64,000 nucleotides of DNA, taken from positions 17,743,501 through 17,807,500 of the forward strand of contig CM064427.1 in the NCBI GenBank assembly GCA_032690845.1. The letters are read 5' to 3'. Made by a program: the position numbers and the translations under genes. Shown one piece after another: positions 42,758 through 53,283 of this stretch. The notes under the pieces are model-generated. The model was not told the DNA's origin, did not search any database, and worked only from the letters and a program-made list of their open reading frames with translations. The stretch is from Eleusine coracana subsp. coracana (Eukaryota > Streptophyta > Magnoliopsida > Poales > Poaceae). The first letter of the stretch is position 1. The number at the start of each line of letters is the position of its first letter.

Positions 42758-44538
42758 CTAGTCGTGAGAGAACTCATAGTCTTCATCATCATCATCGCCT
42801 TCTTCCTCTTCTTCCTCATCAATGGTCGGTTCTTTCCCTTTGCGCTGGCGAGGAGCATAGGCAGCTTGATCTTCACCACCCTCGCCGTCGTCATCCTCAA
42901 AGCAAATGTGTTGAGCACTCAAACCTGTGCCAGAGGAGAAAGGAGGAGTCGGATGGTACCCAAAATAGTTCATCTCCTCGATGGTGAAGGTGGGGTCATC
43001 ATGAGTAGGAGGAGGTGAGCCTTCAGCTGGGGATGGTGGTGGAGGAGTCTCAATACCAAAATGGTCATAGAGACCCTTTTGATTCCTCTCAATGACATCG
43101 AGCCTCTGATTAATGCTCCTGCACATGCTCATAAGGGATTTGAACATCTTCATAATCCCGCTTCTCTTGCCGCGAGGAGGCGGAGACACATGAGAGGATC
43201 CAGTGCCCCGAGAGGCAGCCTAAGGTGGCTGAGGTGGTGTAGCTGAGATGGAGGCTGAGCTGCTCCAAAGAACTGTCTAGAGTTGGTGTCAGGAGTCCAG
43301 TTAGAAGGAATCTGAGGTTTGAGGCTCAGATGCTTCATATCCTTGTTGAAGGTTAAACCCGATACCTTCTCAATCATGAACATGATGTGAGAAGGGTATC
43401 CACAGCCACGCTTGGGAGAGATGGAGATGTCCCACATCTCCTGATAGACATAGTCAAATGCATCAAACTTTCTGTTCCCATGAACCTAGTGCAGGATATC
43501 CCTCTGAAAGGCAGGGATACGGTTAGAATTGCCTCCCCTTGGAGCTAAGGTACTCCTGCAGATCCGGAATAGGACCGAGAAGAATGGTTTCAGTCCACTG
43601 GAGTTGGGAGGAGAGAAGTTATCCGGGTCCACATACATGTACCTCATATCCTCAGCATCCATATGATTCCCCTTGTGAACCTTGTGCTTTTAATTGCGTG
43701 TATGCTTAATCCCAATCATACTAGCAAACTGGTTCCGAGAGCAGGTGTACTTGGTGCCATTCGTCATCCAGGACATGGTTTTGGCACCTTCATCAAAATA
43801 GAAAGTTGAGTAAAACTGAGCTATGATTTCCATATTCCAAGAGTACTGGAAAGTCAGGAAGGTCTTGAGACCATGATGCTCACAAGCAGCCAGCACTTGA
43901 TCAAGTAATGGATGCTTCCTTGTCTTCATGTAATCCTAATCAAGCCACTTCATCTCAACCACTACATTCTTCATGCGTAGATAGGTGGAGCGATACCAAT
44001 CCGCATGAAAATGAGCATGAAAGCGGAAATCAGAAGCTTATTTCTCACCATCATAGAAGTTAGTTAACCTTGCCGCAGAGCAGGTCTCAATGGAGGCATC
44101 AAAGTAGTTCACAATATCATGGTCAGAGTTCTGCATTTCTGCTGGAGGATGCATGACACTCTCAAGCTCATTTGTCTCTTCTGGCTCCTCTCTTTCAGTT
44201 GGAGCTTTCAGTTTGGTGCGGCGGATGCGCCCAGCAGTGGCCTTCCTCCACTTTGGGGATTGGCTTTGACCTTGGTCTTCGCTGGTCTTGGTTCTCTTCT
44301 CCCTCAAGGGGGATGCTTCCAAGTCAGACATGCTGAGGAAATGTAGCAAGCAACAAGTTAGGAGGGAGTCAAAAAGAGGAATAGGGGTGAGGAGAATCAA
44401 TGAAGAGCTCAGGTTTTTGAAGAAACTACAGGTCATCGGACATGTCTGATTATCATCGGGCAAGTCCGATGCGTCGGACTTGTCCGATGACACGCAGTTT
44501 TTCCAAAAACCTAGATCCTTCATGAATCCACCTACCAC
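42758..44538 (-). pseudogene. Third ORF region (env-like position) of the copia element
   Basis: Open pieces on the minus strand in order are 44,538-44,038 (start uncertain; includes MSDLEASPLREKRTKTSEDQ and a basic KWRKATAGRIRRTK), 43,929-43,690 (HPLLDQVLAACEHHGLKTFL, MSWMTNGTKYTC), 43,437-43,150 (WDISISPKRGCGYPSHIMFM) and 43,189-42,758 (SINQRLDVIERNQKGLYDHF, ending in an acidic tail). The middle matches the plant retrotransposon domain encoded after pol in SIRE-type elements. Function is unproven; env-like status rests on position. Stops (for example near 43,218 and 43,930) separate the pieces. Confidence 0.65.
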
Positions 44539-45217
44539 AAGTACCCAAACTTCTTCTACTCCAGTAACAACTAACTAGAGGCTACCTCCATGGATCAAAT
44601 ATGCAAGGGAACAAGATTTGATACTAGCATTAATCAATAACCCTAACCCTAAGGGAGAGAGAGGGGATTAGGGTTAAACCTTGCAAAAATGATGGAGGAT
44701 CAGACTTCTCCGATGGAGGAGGACCTCTTGACCTTCAAACTTGCTCCAATGGATGGTGGGAGAGGGAGATCTCCTTGGTGCCGCCAATGGGGGTGTTTTT
44801 GAGGAGAGAGAACATGAGGAAGATGAATGAGGATGGGTTGACCGAAGGGGTAAGTCGGGCTTGGTTAAAAGGGTCGAAAGCTGGACCGTCAGACTTGTCC
44901 GATGATAGCCGGACTTGTCCGACGCTGTCAGACATGTCCGATGGCTGTCGAACTTGCCCGACGCCAGAATCACCAGAGAGATTAGAATCCAGCCAGGAAA
45001 GAATAGAGGATTTTTATTTTCTTTAAAATAGTTTGATGGAAAGTCTTGACATCTTATGGTCAGCCAACAATCAACAAAACATAACAATGGCCATATTTTG
45101 TCAAGATTCGATCTAGTGATCAACAACCAGCTTCAATAGCACAAATAATAGGTTTTTGACATAAAACAATAATTTTTTGTAATAACAAAACAATCACCAT
45201 TCAGATGTGCACATTCT
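44539..45217 (-). other. Spacer between RNase H and third ORF of the copia element
   Basis: No credible protein. Contains another cluster of TCGGAC-type dyads (44,885-44,965), echoing the LTR array. Confidence 0.5.
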
Positions 45218-47250
45218 CTACATCACATTGCTAGAGTCAAGAATATTTAATTCACTCCTAAGGTAGCATAATCTTTTCTCATCTAGGGGCTTGGTGAATA
45301 TATTGGCTAGTTGATCTTCGGTTCTCACATGGCTAACTTCGATATCCTCCTTGATGGAATGATCTCTCAAAAAGTGGTGGCGGATATCTATATGCTTTGT
45401 GAGTGAATGCTCAATGGGGTTATAAGCAAGCTTTATGGCACTCTCATTGTCACATCCAAAGTAGTTGTGCACAATAACTACCGGCTGCAACATACTCCGC
45501 TTCGGCCGTGGAAAGTGCAACGGAGTTTTGTTTCTTGGATGACCATGACACTAGGGACCTACCCAAGAATTGGCATGTCCTGGAGGTGCTCTTTCTATCT
45601 ACCTTATCCCCGGCATAATCCGCATTGGAATAGCCTAATAGGTTGAACTTTGAGCCCTTGGGGTACCAAAGCACTAGGTTGGGTGTGTGAACCAAATATC
45701 TCAATATTCTCTTAACAGCCACCATGTGACACTCCAAAGGAGCGGCTTGAAAACGTGCACACATGCACACACTAAGCATGATATCGGGCCTAGATGCACA
45801 AAGATAAAGCAAAGAGCCAATTATGGAGCGATATACCTTTTGATCAACGGATTCATCCTTTTTGTTGAGGTCGAGGTGACCATTTGTCGGCATGGGAGTT
45901 TTGATGGGCTTTGCCTTGTCCATGTCAAATTTCTTCAATAGGTCTTGTGTGTACTTTGCTTGACATATGTAGGTGCCCTCCTTGAAAGAATGTCAATTCT
46001 CCTATCATGGACATATCGAACTTTTTGGTCATTATCTGGCTAAATTCATCACAAAAGGTTTGGTTAGTAGAACCAAATATAATGTCATCGACATATATTT
46101 AGCATACAAAGATATCATCACCAAAACGCTTAGTGAAGAGGGTTGGATCGGCCTTGCCAATGACAAAATCCTTTTTAACAAGAAAATCCCTAAGGCATTC
46201 ATACCATGCTCTCGGGGCTTGCTTAAGCCCATAGAGCGCCTTATGGAGTTTATAAACATGGTTAGGATACTTAGAGTCTTTAAAGCCCGGTGGTTGCTAC
46301 ACACACACTTCTTCCTTGATTAGCCCATTTAGGAATGCACTTTTCACGTCCATTTGGTACAACTTAAAATCATGGTGAGTAGCAAAAGCAAGTAATATTC
46401 TAATAGATTCAAGCCTTGCTACGGGGGCATAAGTTTCATCAAAATCCAAACCTTCCACTTGTGAATACCCCTTTGCCACGAGCCTTGCCTTGTTTCTTGT
46501 CACAACACCATCTTTATTTTGTTTGTTGCGGAACACCCATTATGTGCCCACAACATTCTTGTTCTTTGTTCTTTCCTCCAGTGTCCACACTTCATTTCTT
46601 GTGAAGTTGTTCAATTCTTCTTGCATGGCCATCACCCAATCCGCATTCTCAAGTGCTTGTTCTACCCTAAATGGCTCCATAGAAGATACAAAAGAGTAAT
46701 GTTCACAAAAATTACTAACTCGAGATCTAGTGATTACTCCCTTGTCAATATCTCCTAGAATTTGCTCGACGGGGTGATCATGTTGTACATTTTGATGCAC
46801 TCTTGGGTGCGGTGGGTGTGAGCTTTCTTCGCCACCATCTTCATCAACCTCTTCATCATGTCTTTGAGAATCTTTGCTTGATTCTTGTTCATGATTCCCA
46901 GCATCTTGATCTTGACCACTTGCGTGATCTAATTCTTTATTCTCATGATGTTGGTTTTGTCTTGAGGGAGAGGGTTGATTTTCAATACTTGATGTTTCTT
47001 GTGGTCTCACATCACCAATGACCATCCTTTTTATTACACTTCTAGGAGCTTCATCATCTACACCATCATTAAAAACTTGCTCCCGTTGAGAGCCATTAGA
47101 TTCATCGAATGTCACGTCATGTGAAATTTCAACACAACCGGTGGTTTTATTGAATACACGATAGGCATGAACATTCGACCCATAACCAAGCAAGAAACCT
47201 TCATCAACTTTTGCAGCAAACTTAGAAGTCTTGGGTTTCTTATCTAGCAT
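45218..47250 (-). pseudogene. Reverse transcriptase and RNase H of the copia element
   Basis: From right to left: a linker ending VWTLEERTKNKNVVGT, then VFRNKQNKDGVVTRNKARLV, EGLDFDETYAPVARLESIRI, YQMDVKSAFLNGLI, PPGF, HKALYGLKQAPRAWYE, YVDDIIFGST (46,085 region, catalytic Asp pair intact) and VYRSIIGSLLYLCASRPDIM. RNase H follows: YSNADYAGDKVDRKSTSRTC, SWSSKKQNSVALSTAEAEYV and, after a frameshift near 45,480, HIDIRHHFLRDHSI. Stops lie near 46,539, 46,296 and 46,100. Domain order confirms copia. Confidence 0.93.
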
Positions 47251-47253
47251 AAA

Positions 47254-48354
47254 TCATTTGCTCCCAAAAACACGAAAGTAAGAAATATTAGGCTTGTTAC
47301 CAGTTAGTACCTCATATGGTGTTTTCTTCAATAGTCGATGGAGATACAACCGGTTGGAGGCATGGCATGCGGTGTTGACGGCCTCGGCCCAAAAGCGGTC
47401 GGGCATCTTGTATTCATCAAGCATTGTTCTTGCCATCTCAATGAGTGTGCAGTTCTTTCTTTCGGCCACCCCATTTTGTTGAGGGGAGTAGGGTGCCAAA
47501 AATTTATGCTTGATGCCATCTTCATCGAGATACTCTTCAACTTGAGTGTTCTTGAATTCGATGCCGTTGTCACTCCTTATTTTCTTGATCTTGACTTCAT
47601 ATTCATTTTGTGCTCTTTTCATGAACGTCTTGAGCACATCTTTTACTTCACCTTTATCATGCAAAAAGATTACCCACGTGAAGCGAGAAAAGTCATCAAC
47701 AATTACTAGACCATATTTGTTACCACCAATACTTATGTAGGAGACAGGGCTGAAGAGGTCCATGTGCAACATCTCCAATGGCCTTGTGGTGGTCATCACA
47801 TTCTTGGCGGGGTGTGATGCTCCAACTTGCTTTCCCGCCTGGCATGCACTACAAATTTTATCCTTCTCAAAGCAAACGTCGGTTAGTCCTATGATGTGAC
47901 AGCCCTTTCGGAGTTTGTGAAGATTTCTCATACCAATATGGGCTAGCCTTCTATGCCACAACCATCCCATGTTGGACTTCGCTAATAAGCATGTACCAAG
48001 TCTAGCTTCATCCATGGAGAAGTCCACAACATAAAGCTTTCCTTTAAGCACATCCTTAAAAGCAACCGAGCCATCACTCCTCTTATAGATGGTCACACCA
48101 CATTCGTTGAACAAACAATCATAGCCCATTTTACAAAATTGTGAAATGGACAAAAGATTGAAGTCAATGTGATCAACAAGCATAAACTTAGAGAGGGAAT
48201 ATGAAGGAGTGAGAGGAACTTTACCATAACCTAGTACTTGTCCCGTTCCATTGTCACCAAATGTGATGTACTCATTTTTGTTATGACTTGGCTCAAATGA
48301 CTTGAACATCTTTTTCTCTCCGGTCATATGATTGGTGCATCCACTATCAATCAC
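47254..48354 (-). pseudogene. Protease tail and integrase of the copia element (366 open codons)
   Basis: The longest pol frame starts at the protease active site MIDSGCTNHMTG. It then shows the pre-integrase HHCC finger WHRRLAHIGMRNLHKL with CSACQAGKQ, and the integrase core HMDLFSPVSY (Asp), IRSDNGIEF (Asp) and PQQNGVAERKN (Glu), ending YFRVFGSK, stop. All catalytic residues are intact over the whole domain. The terminal stop (TGA) sits where relatives read Cys, so one base separates it from the downstream RT frame. The residues before DSGC lie in a different, broken frame. Confidence 0.95.
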
Positions 48355-48393
48355 CCAACTTGACCCTCCAGAGACATAGTCCTACAAAACAAA

Positions 48394-49416
48394 TTAAGCT
48401 TTGTTTTTAGGTACCCAAATTTGCTTGGGTCCTTTTACATTAGTCACAAGCACTTTGGATACCCACACACAAGCTTTTAGCCTCTTGTTGCGTGGCCCAA
48501 CATATTTGGCAAACACACGTCCATGCATGTTTCTCATGCGCACATATGAAGCATCAAAATCATGAAAGAGTGCACAAGTAGCATTAGGCATATTAGCATG
48601 AGAATCATTGACAAAAGAAAAATAATTAATATTCTTGTTCTTGGCTTGCTTCTTTTGGTAAGATCCTTCCTTGGTGAACTTAAGAAATTCCTTCCCATTC
48701 TTGTTCTCCCGAGCATTATGCTTGGCACCCTCAACATAACCAATGCCATCCATGACATGTGGCATTCTAGTATGTGAGTATGCACCTCTTGCATACTTTG
48801 CCTTCTCATTATCAACAACATCTTTCTTATGTTGTATTTTTCTTTCAAGAGCTTTTACTTGCTTGTACAAATCATCAATCAATTTGATATTAGTAGCACA
48901 AGCATCAACATCAATATTATAGCATCTATCACATCCTTTGCTAGTGGAAGCTTGAGAGGAATTATTTGAGGAGGATGTGAAAGTTGAGAGAATCCTATAT
49001 TGTTCTTCAAGAGACTTATGAGTCTTTTCCAAATCCTCATACTTCTCTTGAAGTTCATCTTTAATGCTCTTAGCAATCTCACAAGTGTTCTCAATTTTAT
49101 TGAGAGACATAGTTAAGTCATTATTTTTCTTTTTCTTTTCTTCTAGGAGCTTCTCTAGTTCAAGGTTTCTTTTCTTTTCAAGAACAAGCAAGTCTTCTTG
49201 TTTCTCAAGTAGCTCCTGTTGCCTATCATTTTCTTCCTTTTGTTTTTCAAGTAATTCCATCAATTCATGCATTTTAGCAAGTGAAGCATTAACATCATCA
49301 TCATCATCATCATCACTACTACTAGCATAAGAGGAACACCTGTGTTTAGATTTTGTTACCTTCGATCCTCTTGCCATGAGGCACTTGTGAGTGTTGTCGT
49401 CATCATCATTACTCAA
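48394..49416 (-). pseudogene. gag C-terminal coiled-coil region of the copia element (340 open codons)
   Basis: After the zinc knuckle the frame holds a Ser/Asp-rich stretch (SSSDDDDDDDVNAS), then a long coiled coil from LAKMHELMELLEKQKEENDR to LEKTHKSLEEQYRIL. A CDRCYNIDVDAC pair, another coil and a basic tail ending ACVWVSKVLVTNVKGPKQIW follow. Long coiled coils after the knuckle characterise SIRE/Maximus gag. It ends 40 bp before the protease frame. Confidence 0.88.
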
Positions 49417-49586
49417 GCTCCCAAATAGAGAAGTGTTGGTGGGAGTGACGCCAATGGCAAGTGTAGCAATGCCTCCCTCATCCGAGTCAGATTCGGAGGA
49501 GGAAGATGATGAAGAGGATGAATCATCAGAATTCCATTCTTGTACTTCTTGTCTTTCCTTCTTTCATCTTTGTTCTTCTTCTTTGG

Positions 49587-49628
49587 ACATTCCGCAATGA
49601 AATGTCCTTCATCACCACATTCATAGCA
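49587..49628 (-). pseudogene. CCHC zinc knuckle of the copia gag
   Basis: CYECGDEGHFIAEC, a perfect C-x2-C-x4-H-x4-C. It lies between the two gag frames in a region with stops on either side. Confidence 0.9.
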
Positions 49629-49634
49629 AGTTCT

Positions 49635-50627
49635 TCATGACCTTCTTGCTTTGCCCTTGGCAAAGCTTTTCTTCTTGTAGCCATCTTTCTTGAGAAATGA
49701 CTTGAATCTCTTCACAAGCAAAGCCATCTCATCGTCACTATCTTCACTACTAGAATTGACCACTTTCTTTTTCTTCTCTTGTGTGGCTTTGAGTGCCACA
49801 TCCTTTTTATCACCATTTGATCCCTCAATTTGCTTGATCAAGGCATTTATCTTGTTGGCTTGATCATTTTGTTGCTTTTGGGAAAGAAGCTTTCGAAGCA
49901 CCTCATCGGTGGAGAAGGTTTTGAAGTTGTCCTTCTCTCTAATGTTTGAGCAAATGTTGCTATCCCATGGTCTCAATGCTTATAGTAGTCTCTTGTTGAT
50001 ATCCATGTCGGTCAATTTAGCTCCTAGTGCTCTTCTTTGATTCACAATTCTCATGAGCCTATCATGAACTTCCTTTGGGCCTTCTCCCGGACCCATGATG
50101 AATAGGTTGAACTCATTTTGCAGTTCTTCAAGTCTTGCATCTTTGACGGAATCAATGCCCTCATAGATAACCTCAAGTTTTCTCCATAGTTGGTTGGCAT
50201 TCTTTATTCTGGCTACCTTGTCATACTCGGTGACACTAAGTGCGGAAACAATTGCACTAGCAGCCACGATATTATGATGAATGTTGATTTGATCCTTACG
50301 GGTTGGATTGTCTCTATTTTCCCACAAGAAACCATTCTCAGTTATATTTGCAACATGAGGACTCATGGATTCCAAATACATCATCATCTTGCATTTCCAA
50401 TGATCATAAAATTGTCCATAAAAGTAGGGGAGTCTACCGGACCCTTGCCCAATGCGATCTTCTTTGAGATCATCATAATCAAACATGACATTGTTGTAGG
50501 CTTTTGGTAGCTCATCTTTATCAATATCTTCAATCCTTGGATTTTCTCCAGGTGCATCACCCTCGGACCTTGCTTCGGACGATCCACTAGGCGGAATTTC
50601 CTTTCCCTTTGTCATCTTTATCTTCAA
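49635..50627 (-). pseudogene. gag N-terminal part of the copia element
   Basis: Begins MKIKMTKGKEIPPSGSSEAR just inside the PBS. Then come RLPYFYGQFYDHWKCKMMMY, YDKVARIKNANQLWRKLEVI, VKDARLEELQNEFNLFIMGP and VHDRLMRIVNQRRALGAKLT, the UBN2 gag domain. One TAA stop at about 49,977 interrupts NKRLL from RPWDSNI. The second piece has a Lys-rich end before the knuckle. Start choice: first ATG after the PBS in the gag frame. Confidence 0.92.
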
Positions 50628-50652
50628 GCGGTTAAGCCTTCAAGAAGATCCC

Positions 50653-50664
50653 GCTCTGATACCA
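50653..50664 (-). other. Primer binding site of the copia element
   Basis: Minus strand TGGTATCAGAGC, a perfect tRNA-iMet PBS two bases from the LTR. Confidence 0.95.
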
Positions 50665-51455
50665 ATTGAAAGTGCCTAGAGGGGGGTGAATAGGCAATTA
50701 TCCCTAAAATTCACTTAATAATAAAAGTTAAATGCGCAGTGTCGGACTTGTCCGACGATTGTGGGGAAAGTTCGATGACTTGTCCGGTGGCACGAGGTAG
50801 AAAAGTAGATCGACTTGGTAAATATGAAAACTAGTGTAAGGAAAGCTAGGAGCAAGTGAATATAAGCAAGGGAAGCTGTAAAAATAAGGAGAGCAACTAG
50901 CAGGCAACCTACACAAGTTAAATTAACAAATACGAAGCAAACCCTAACTAGCAAGTTTATGAGCAAGAACAAGTAAATGAGAGACAAGTAATTAAAAGCA
51001 CAAGTAAGGAACAAGATTTGTTCACTGAAGTTTAGCTACACAAAGAAGCCTACGTCTCCGTTGAGGGATCCACAAAGGATCGGGTCTCTTTAAACCCTAA
51101 CCTCTCCACGTGACCACAAAGATCAAACTTGGTTTTTCACTAGAAACTCCACAAAGGAGGGGTCAATACAAACTTCTCGAGGCGTCACCACACAAGTTGG
51201 GAGCTCTATGAGCACCTCTAACCGTCTAGGGGATGAATCCCCAAGAGTAACAAACACAATAGCCATCGGCGGTGAGGATGAACCAAGTGCTCAAGAGGAT
51301 GGAAGCTTGGATTCCATGGAGCACTTCAATCTTCTCTCAATCCCTTCACAAATCAAGAGTAGAAGCAAGGGAGGAGAGTTGGGGAGAGCAAAGTGAGCTT
51401 GAGAGTGTTTTTGAGTGGAATGAGTGACCAACCGGCCAAAGGGCGAAGAGGGGTT

Positions 51456-51465
51456 CTATTTATAG
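51456..51465 (-). promoter_or_regulatory. TATA box in the right copia LTR
   Basis: CTATAAATAG on the minus strand. It would drive the leftward transcript of the element. The dyad array starts about 45 bp upstream. Confidence 0.72.
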
Positions 51466-51510
51466 CGCAATGGGGAAAAGAGTCATTGGAGACCCAATTT
51501 TTGAGATCTG

Positions 51511-51884
51511 TGTCGGACAAGTCCGATGGTCATCGGACATGTCCGATGAATCAAGGTGGCGCAGAAACTGGAGTTTGACAAGCTTGCCCGATGCCTCGGA
51601 TAAGATGACCATCGGACAAGTCCAACGGCCATCGGACATGTTCGATGACACGGGAGGGGCAGAGGAACTGGAATCCGATGGACTTGTCCAATGGCTTGGA
51701 CAAGTCTTGTCCATCAGACATGTTCGATGAAAATAGGGTGGCAGGGGAACTATAATCCGATGAAAGTGTCCGATGCGTCGGACTTTCCTCTAGTCATCGG
51801 ACAAGTCTGATGACCGTCGGACATGTCCGATGACTCAGATTGGCAGAGGCATTGGAGTCCGATGGGTCGGACAAGTGCGATGAT
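51511..51884. repeat. Palindrome array in the right copia LTR
   Basis: Same TCGGACATGTCCGA-type units as the left LTR but with a different unit count. There is an extra unit near 51,610-51,650 and one fewer near 51,860-51,880. Confidence 0.88.
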
Positions 51885-52215
51885 TCTGCCTTGGAAATTT
51901 TTGTATGGCCTGGAAAGGGGAATTTTGCACTTAGTTCACCTCCGCTTCACACTTTTGTGTCCCTCTTAATAGTACGGCTTTTCCTATACTCAAGATTTAA
52001 AATAAAATACTATGAACTTCATTCTTGAGCATATTTTGAATTTCATCTTGAAGCACTTTGCCATCTTCTTTTCTCCCTTTTTATTTCTATGTATTTAATC
52101 ATCAAACTTTGTACCATAATCTACACATATGCTCATTAAAAGATTAGTCCGTTCTTAATTGTATTCATGCCAATCACCAAAATAAAATTAGGGGCCTAGA
52201 TGCACCTTCACCCGC

Positions 52216-53266
52216 TCAGCCCACCAAGCCGCCAGCCCGCCTGCTCGGCCGTTGCCCCCACCCGAACCCTAGCGCCGCTGCTGCCTTTGGCAGGCGAGCC
52301 CCAACCAACCTAGGGCTTTGCGCTACTATAAAAGGTCAGCCCCATGCCTCACGCCACCCTTGGTTCCCCCCCCCCCTTTTCCTCCATTGCCCTAGCGCCG
52401 CCCCGATTCCTTCTTGATGTCGCCGCTGCCTCGTCATGGCCGGAGCTCGGTGAGCTCCGCGCCCGAGCCCCACCGGCTCCCTACCGAGGACCCCAACGCC
52501 AAGCCGCCGCCGCCGCCTCCCATCGGGGCGCTTCCTCAGTCTTCCTCGCCATGCACGAACCCCCGCGGTGAGCTCCCTGTGCTCTCCTCTCCCCACGGGC
52601 CCCGATCGCGTCGGTCTTCGGCCACCGGAGCGCCGTCTCCGACGAGCTCCGGCGAGCCCGTGCCTCTGTGCCGCCGCTAATGGCCGTCGGTCCACCATGG
52701 ACCATTGGTCAACCATGGGTCCACGGGGTCATAGACCCAGTCCACGACTTTTAGGGTTAATTTAATTTATTTTAATTGTTGGTAATTACATAAATTGCGT
52801 ATAGGCCCCTGATCTTTATTAAATATATATTTTAAGCCTCGTTATTTTATAGAACCTTTATTTGATTATATTTAGGCTCCTAAGTTGTTAATTAATTGTT
52901 TTTAACATGGTATTTTTGTAGAAAAGCACCTAGACTTTTCTTAAATAATATTTTAGTCCTACACTTTTACAAAAAACAACCCTATACTTTCTAGTAATTT
53001 TATTTTAGCCCTAAATTTTACTAAATTAAAATTTAGGTTGGGCATTTTATAGTTAAGCAACTAAACTTTTCCAAAATTACATTTTAGTCTCTAAACTTTA
53101 CACAAATTATATTTTCCCCCTGATATTTGACAAATTGGTCCCTATACTTTTCTAAAATTACTTTTGGGTCCTTAAGCTTGTCTGTATTTACATTTTAGCC
53201 GCTAAAACTTGTTCCTGGGCACACATATGATAAGCACTTGGTTTTGTCCTTCAAACTTGGTGTGAT
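52216..53266 (+). repeat. First LTR of the non-coding gypsy element, right part
   Basis: Continues the LTR after the copia insertion and matches 55,385-56,502. It includes the TATA box TATAAAA at 52,327-52,333 and a GC-rich transcribed part with shadow ORFs. The rest is AT-rich with recurring words such as CCTAAACTTT. Confidence 0.85.
52327..52333 (+). promoter_or_regulatory. TATA box in the first LTR of the non-coding gypsy element
   Basis: TATAAAA in context CTATAAAAGGTCA, conserved in the second LTR. Confidence 0.7.
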
Positions 53267-53271
53267 AGAAG

Positions 53272-53283
53272 TGGAATCAGAGT
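53272..53283 (+). other. Primer binding site-like sequence of the non-coding gypsy element
   Basis: TGGAATCAGAGT, two mismatches from the tRNA-iMet PBS, a few bases after the LTR. Confidence 0.65.

Larger units (their letters stand above)
40772..52210 (-). mobile_element. Ty1/copia element of SIRE/Maximus type with third ORF region
   Basis: LTRs at 40,772-42,295 and 50,667-52,210 are flanked by a perfect 5-bp duplication CCCGC (40,767-40,771 and 52,211-52,215). Transcription runs leftward: PBS at 50,653-50,664, gag with long coiled coil and zinc knuckle, protease, integrase, RT, RNase H, then a further broken ORF region before the polypurine tract (42,296-42,309). The integrase-before-RT order is copia. 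The long coiled-coil gag and the extra 3' ORF fit the SIRE/Maximus lineage. By eye the LTRs are around 93% identical. All ORFs carry stops or shifts. Confidence 0.92.
50667..52210 (-). repeat. 5' LTR of the copia element (right copy)
   Basis: Plus-strand ends TGAAAGTGCC and TGCACCTTCA. TATA box at 51,456-51,465 on the minus strand. Palindrome units at about 51,511-51,884. Confidence 0.95.

Noticed and set aside
44637..44655. Telomere-like CCCTAACCCTAA
   Set aside because: Only two units, inside a copia element; too short to be telomeric or an interstitial telomere.
50653..50664. tRNA-Met-like sequence
   Set aside because: It is only the 12-base primer binding site complementary to the tRNA 3' end; no cloverleaf.
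52336..52765. Several Ala/Arg/Pro-rich ORFs of 60-130 codons on both strands
   Set aside because: They sit in the GC-rich transcribed part of an LTR, and the equivalent frames at 55,479-55,982 are not conserved as proteins between the two copies.
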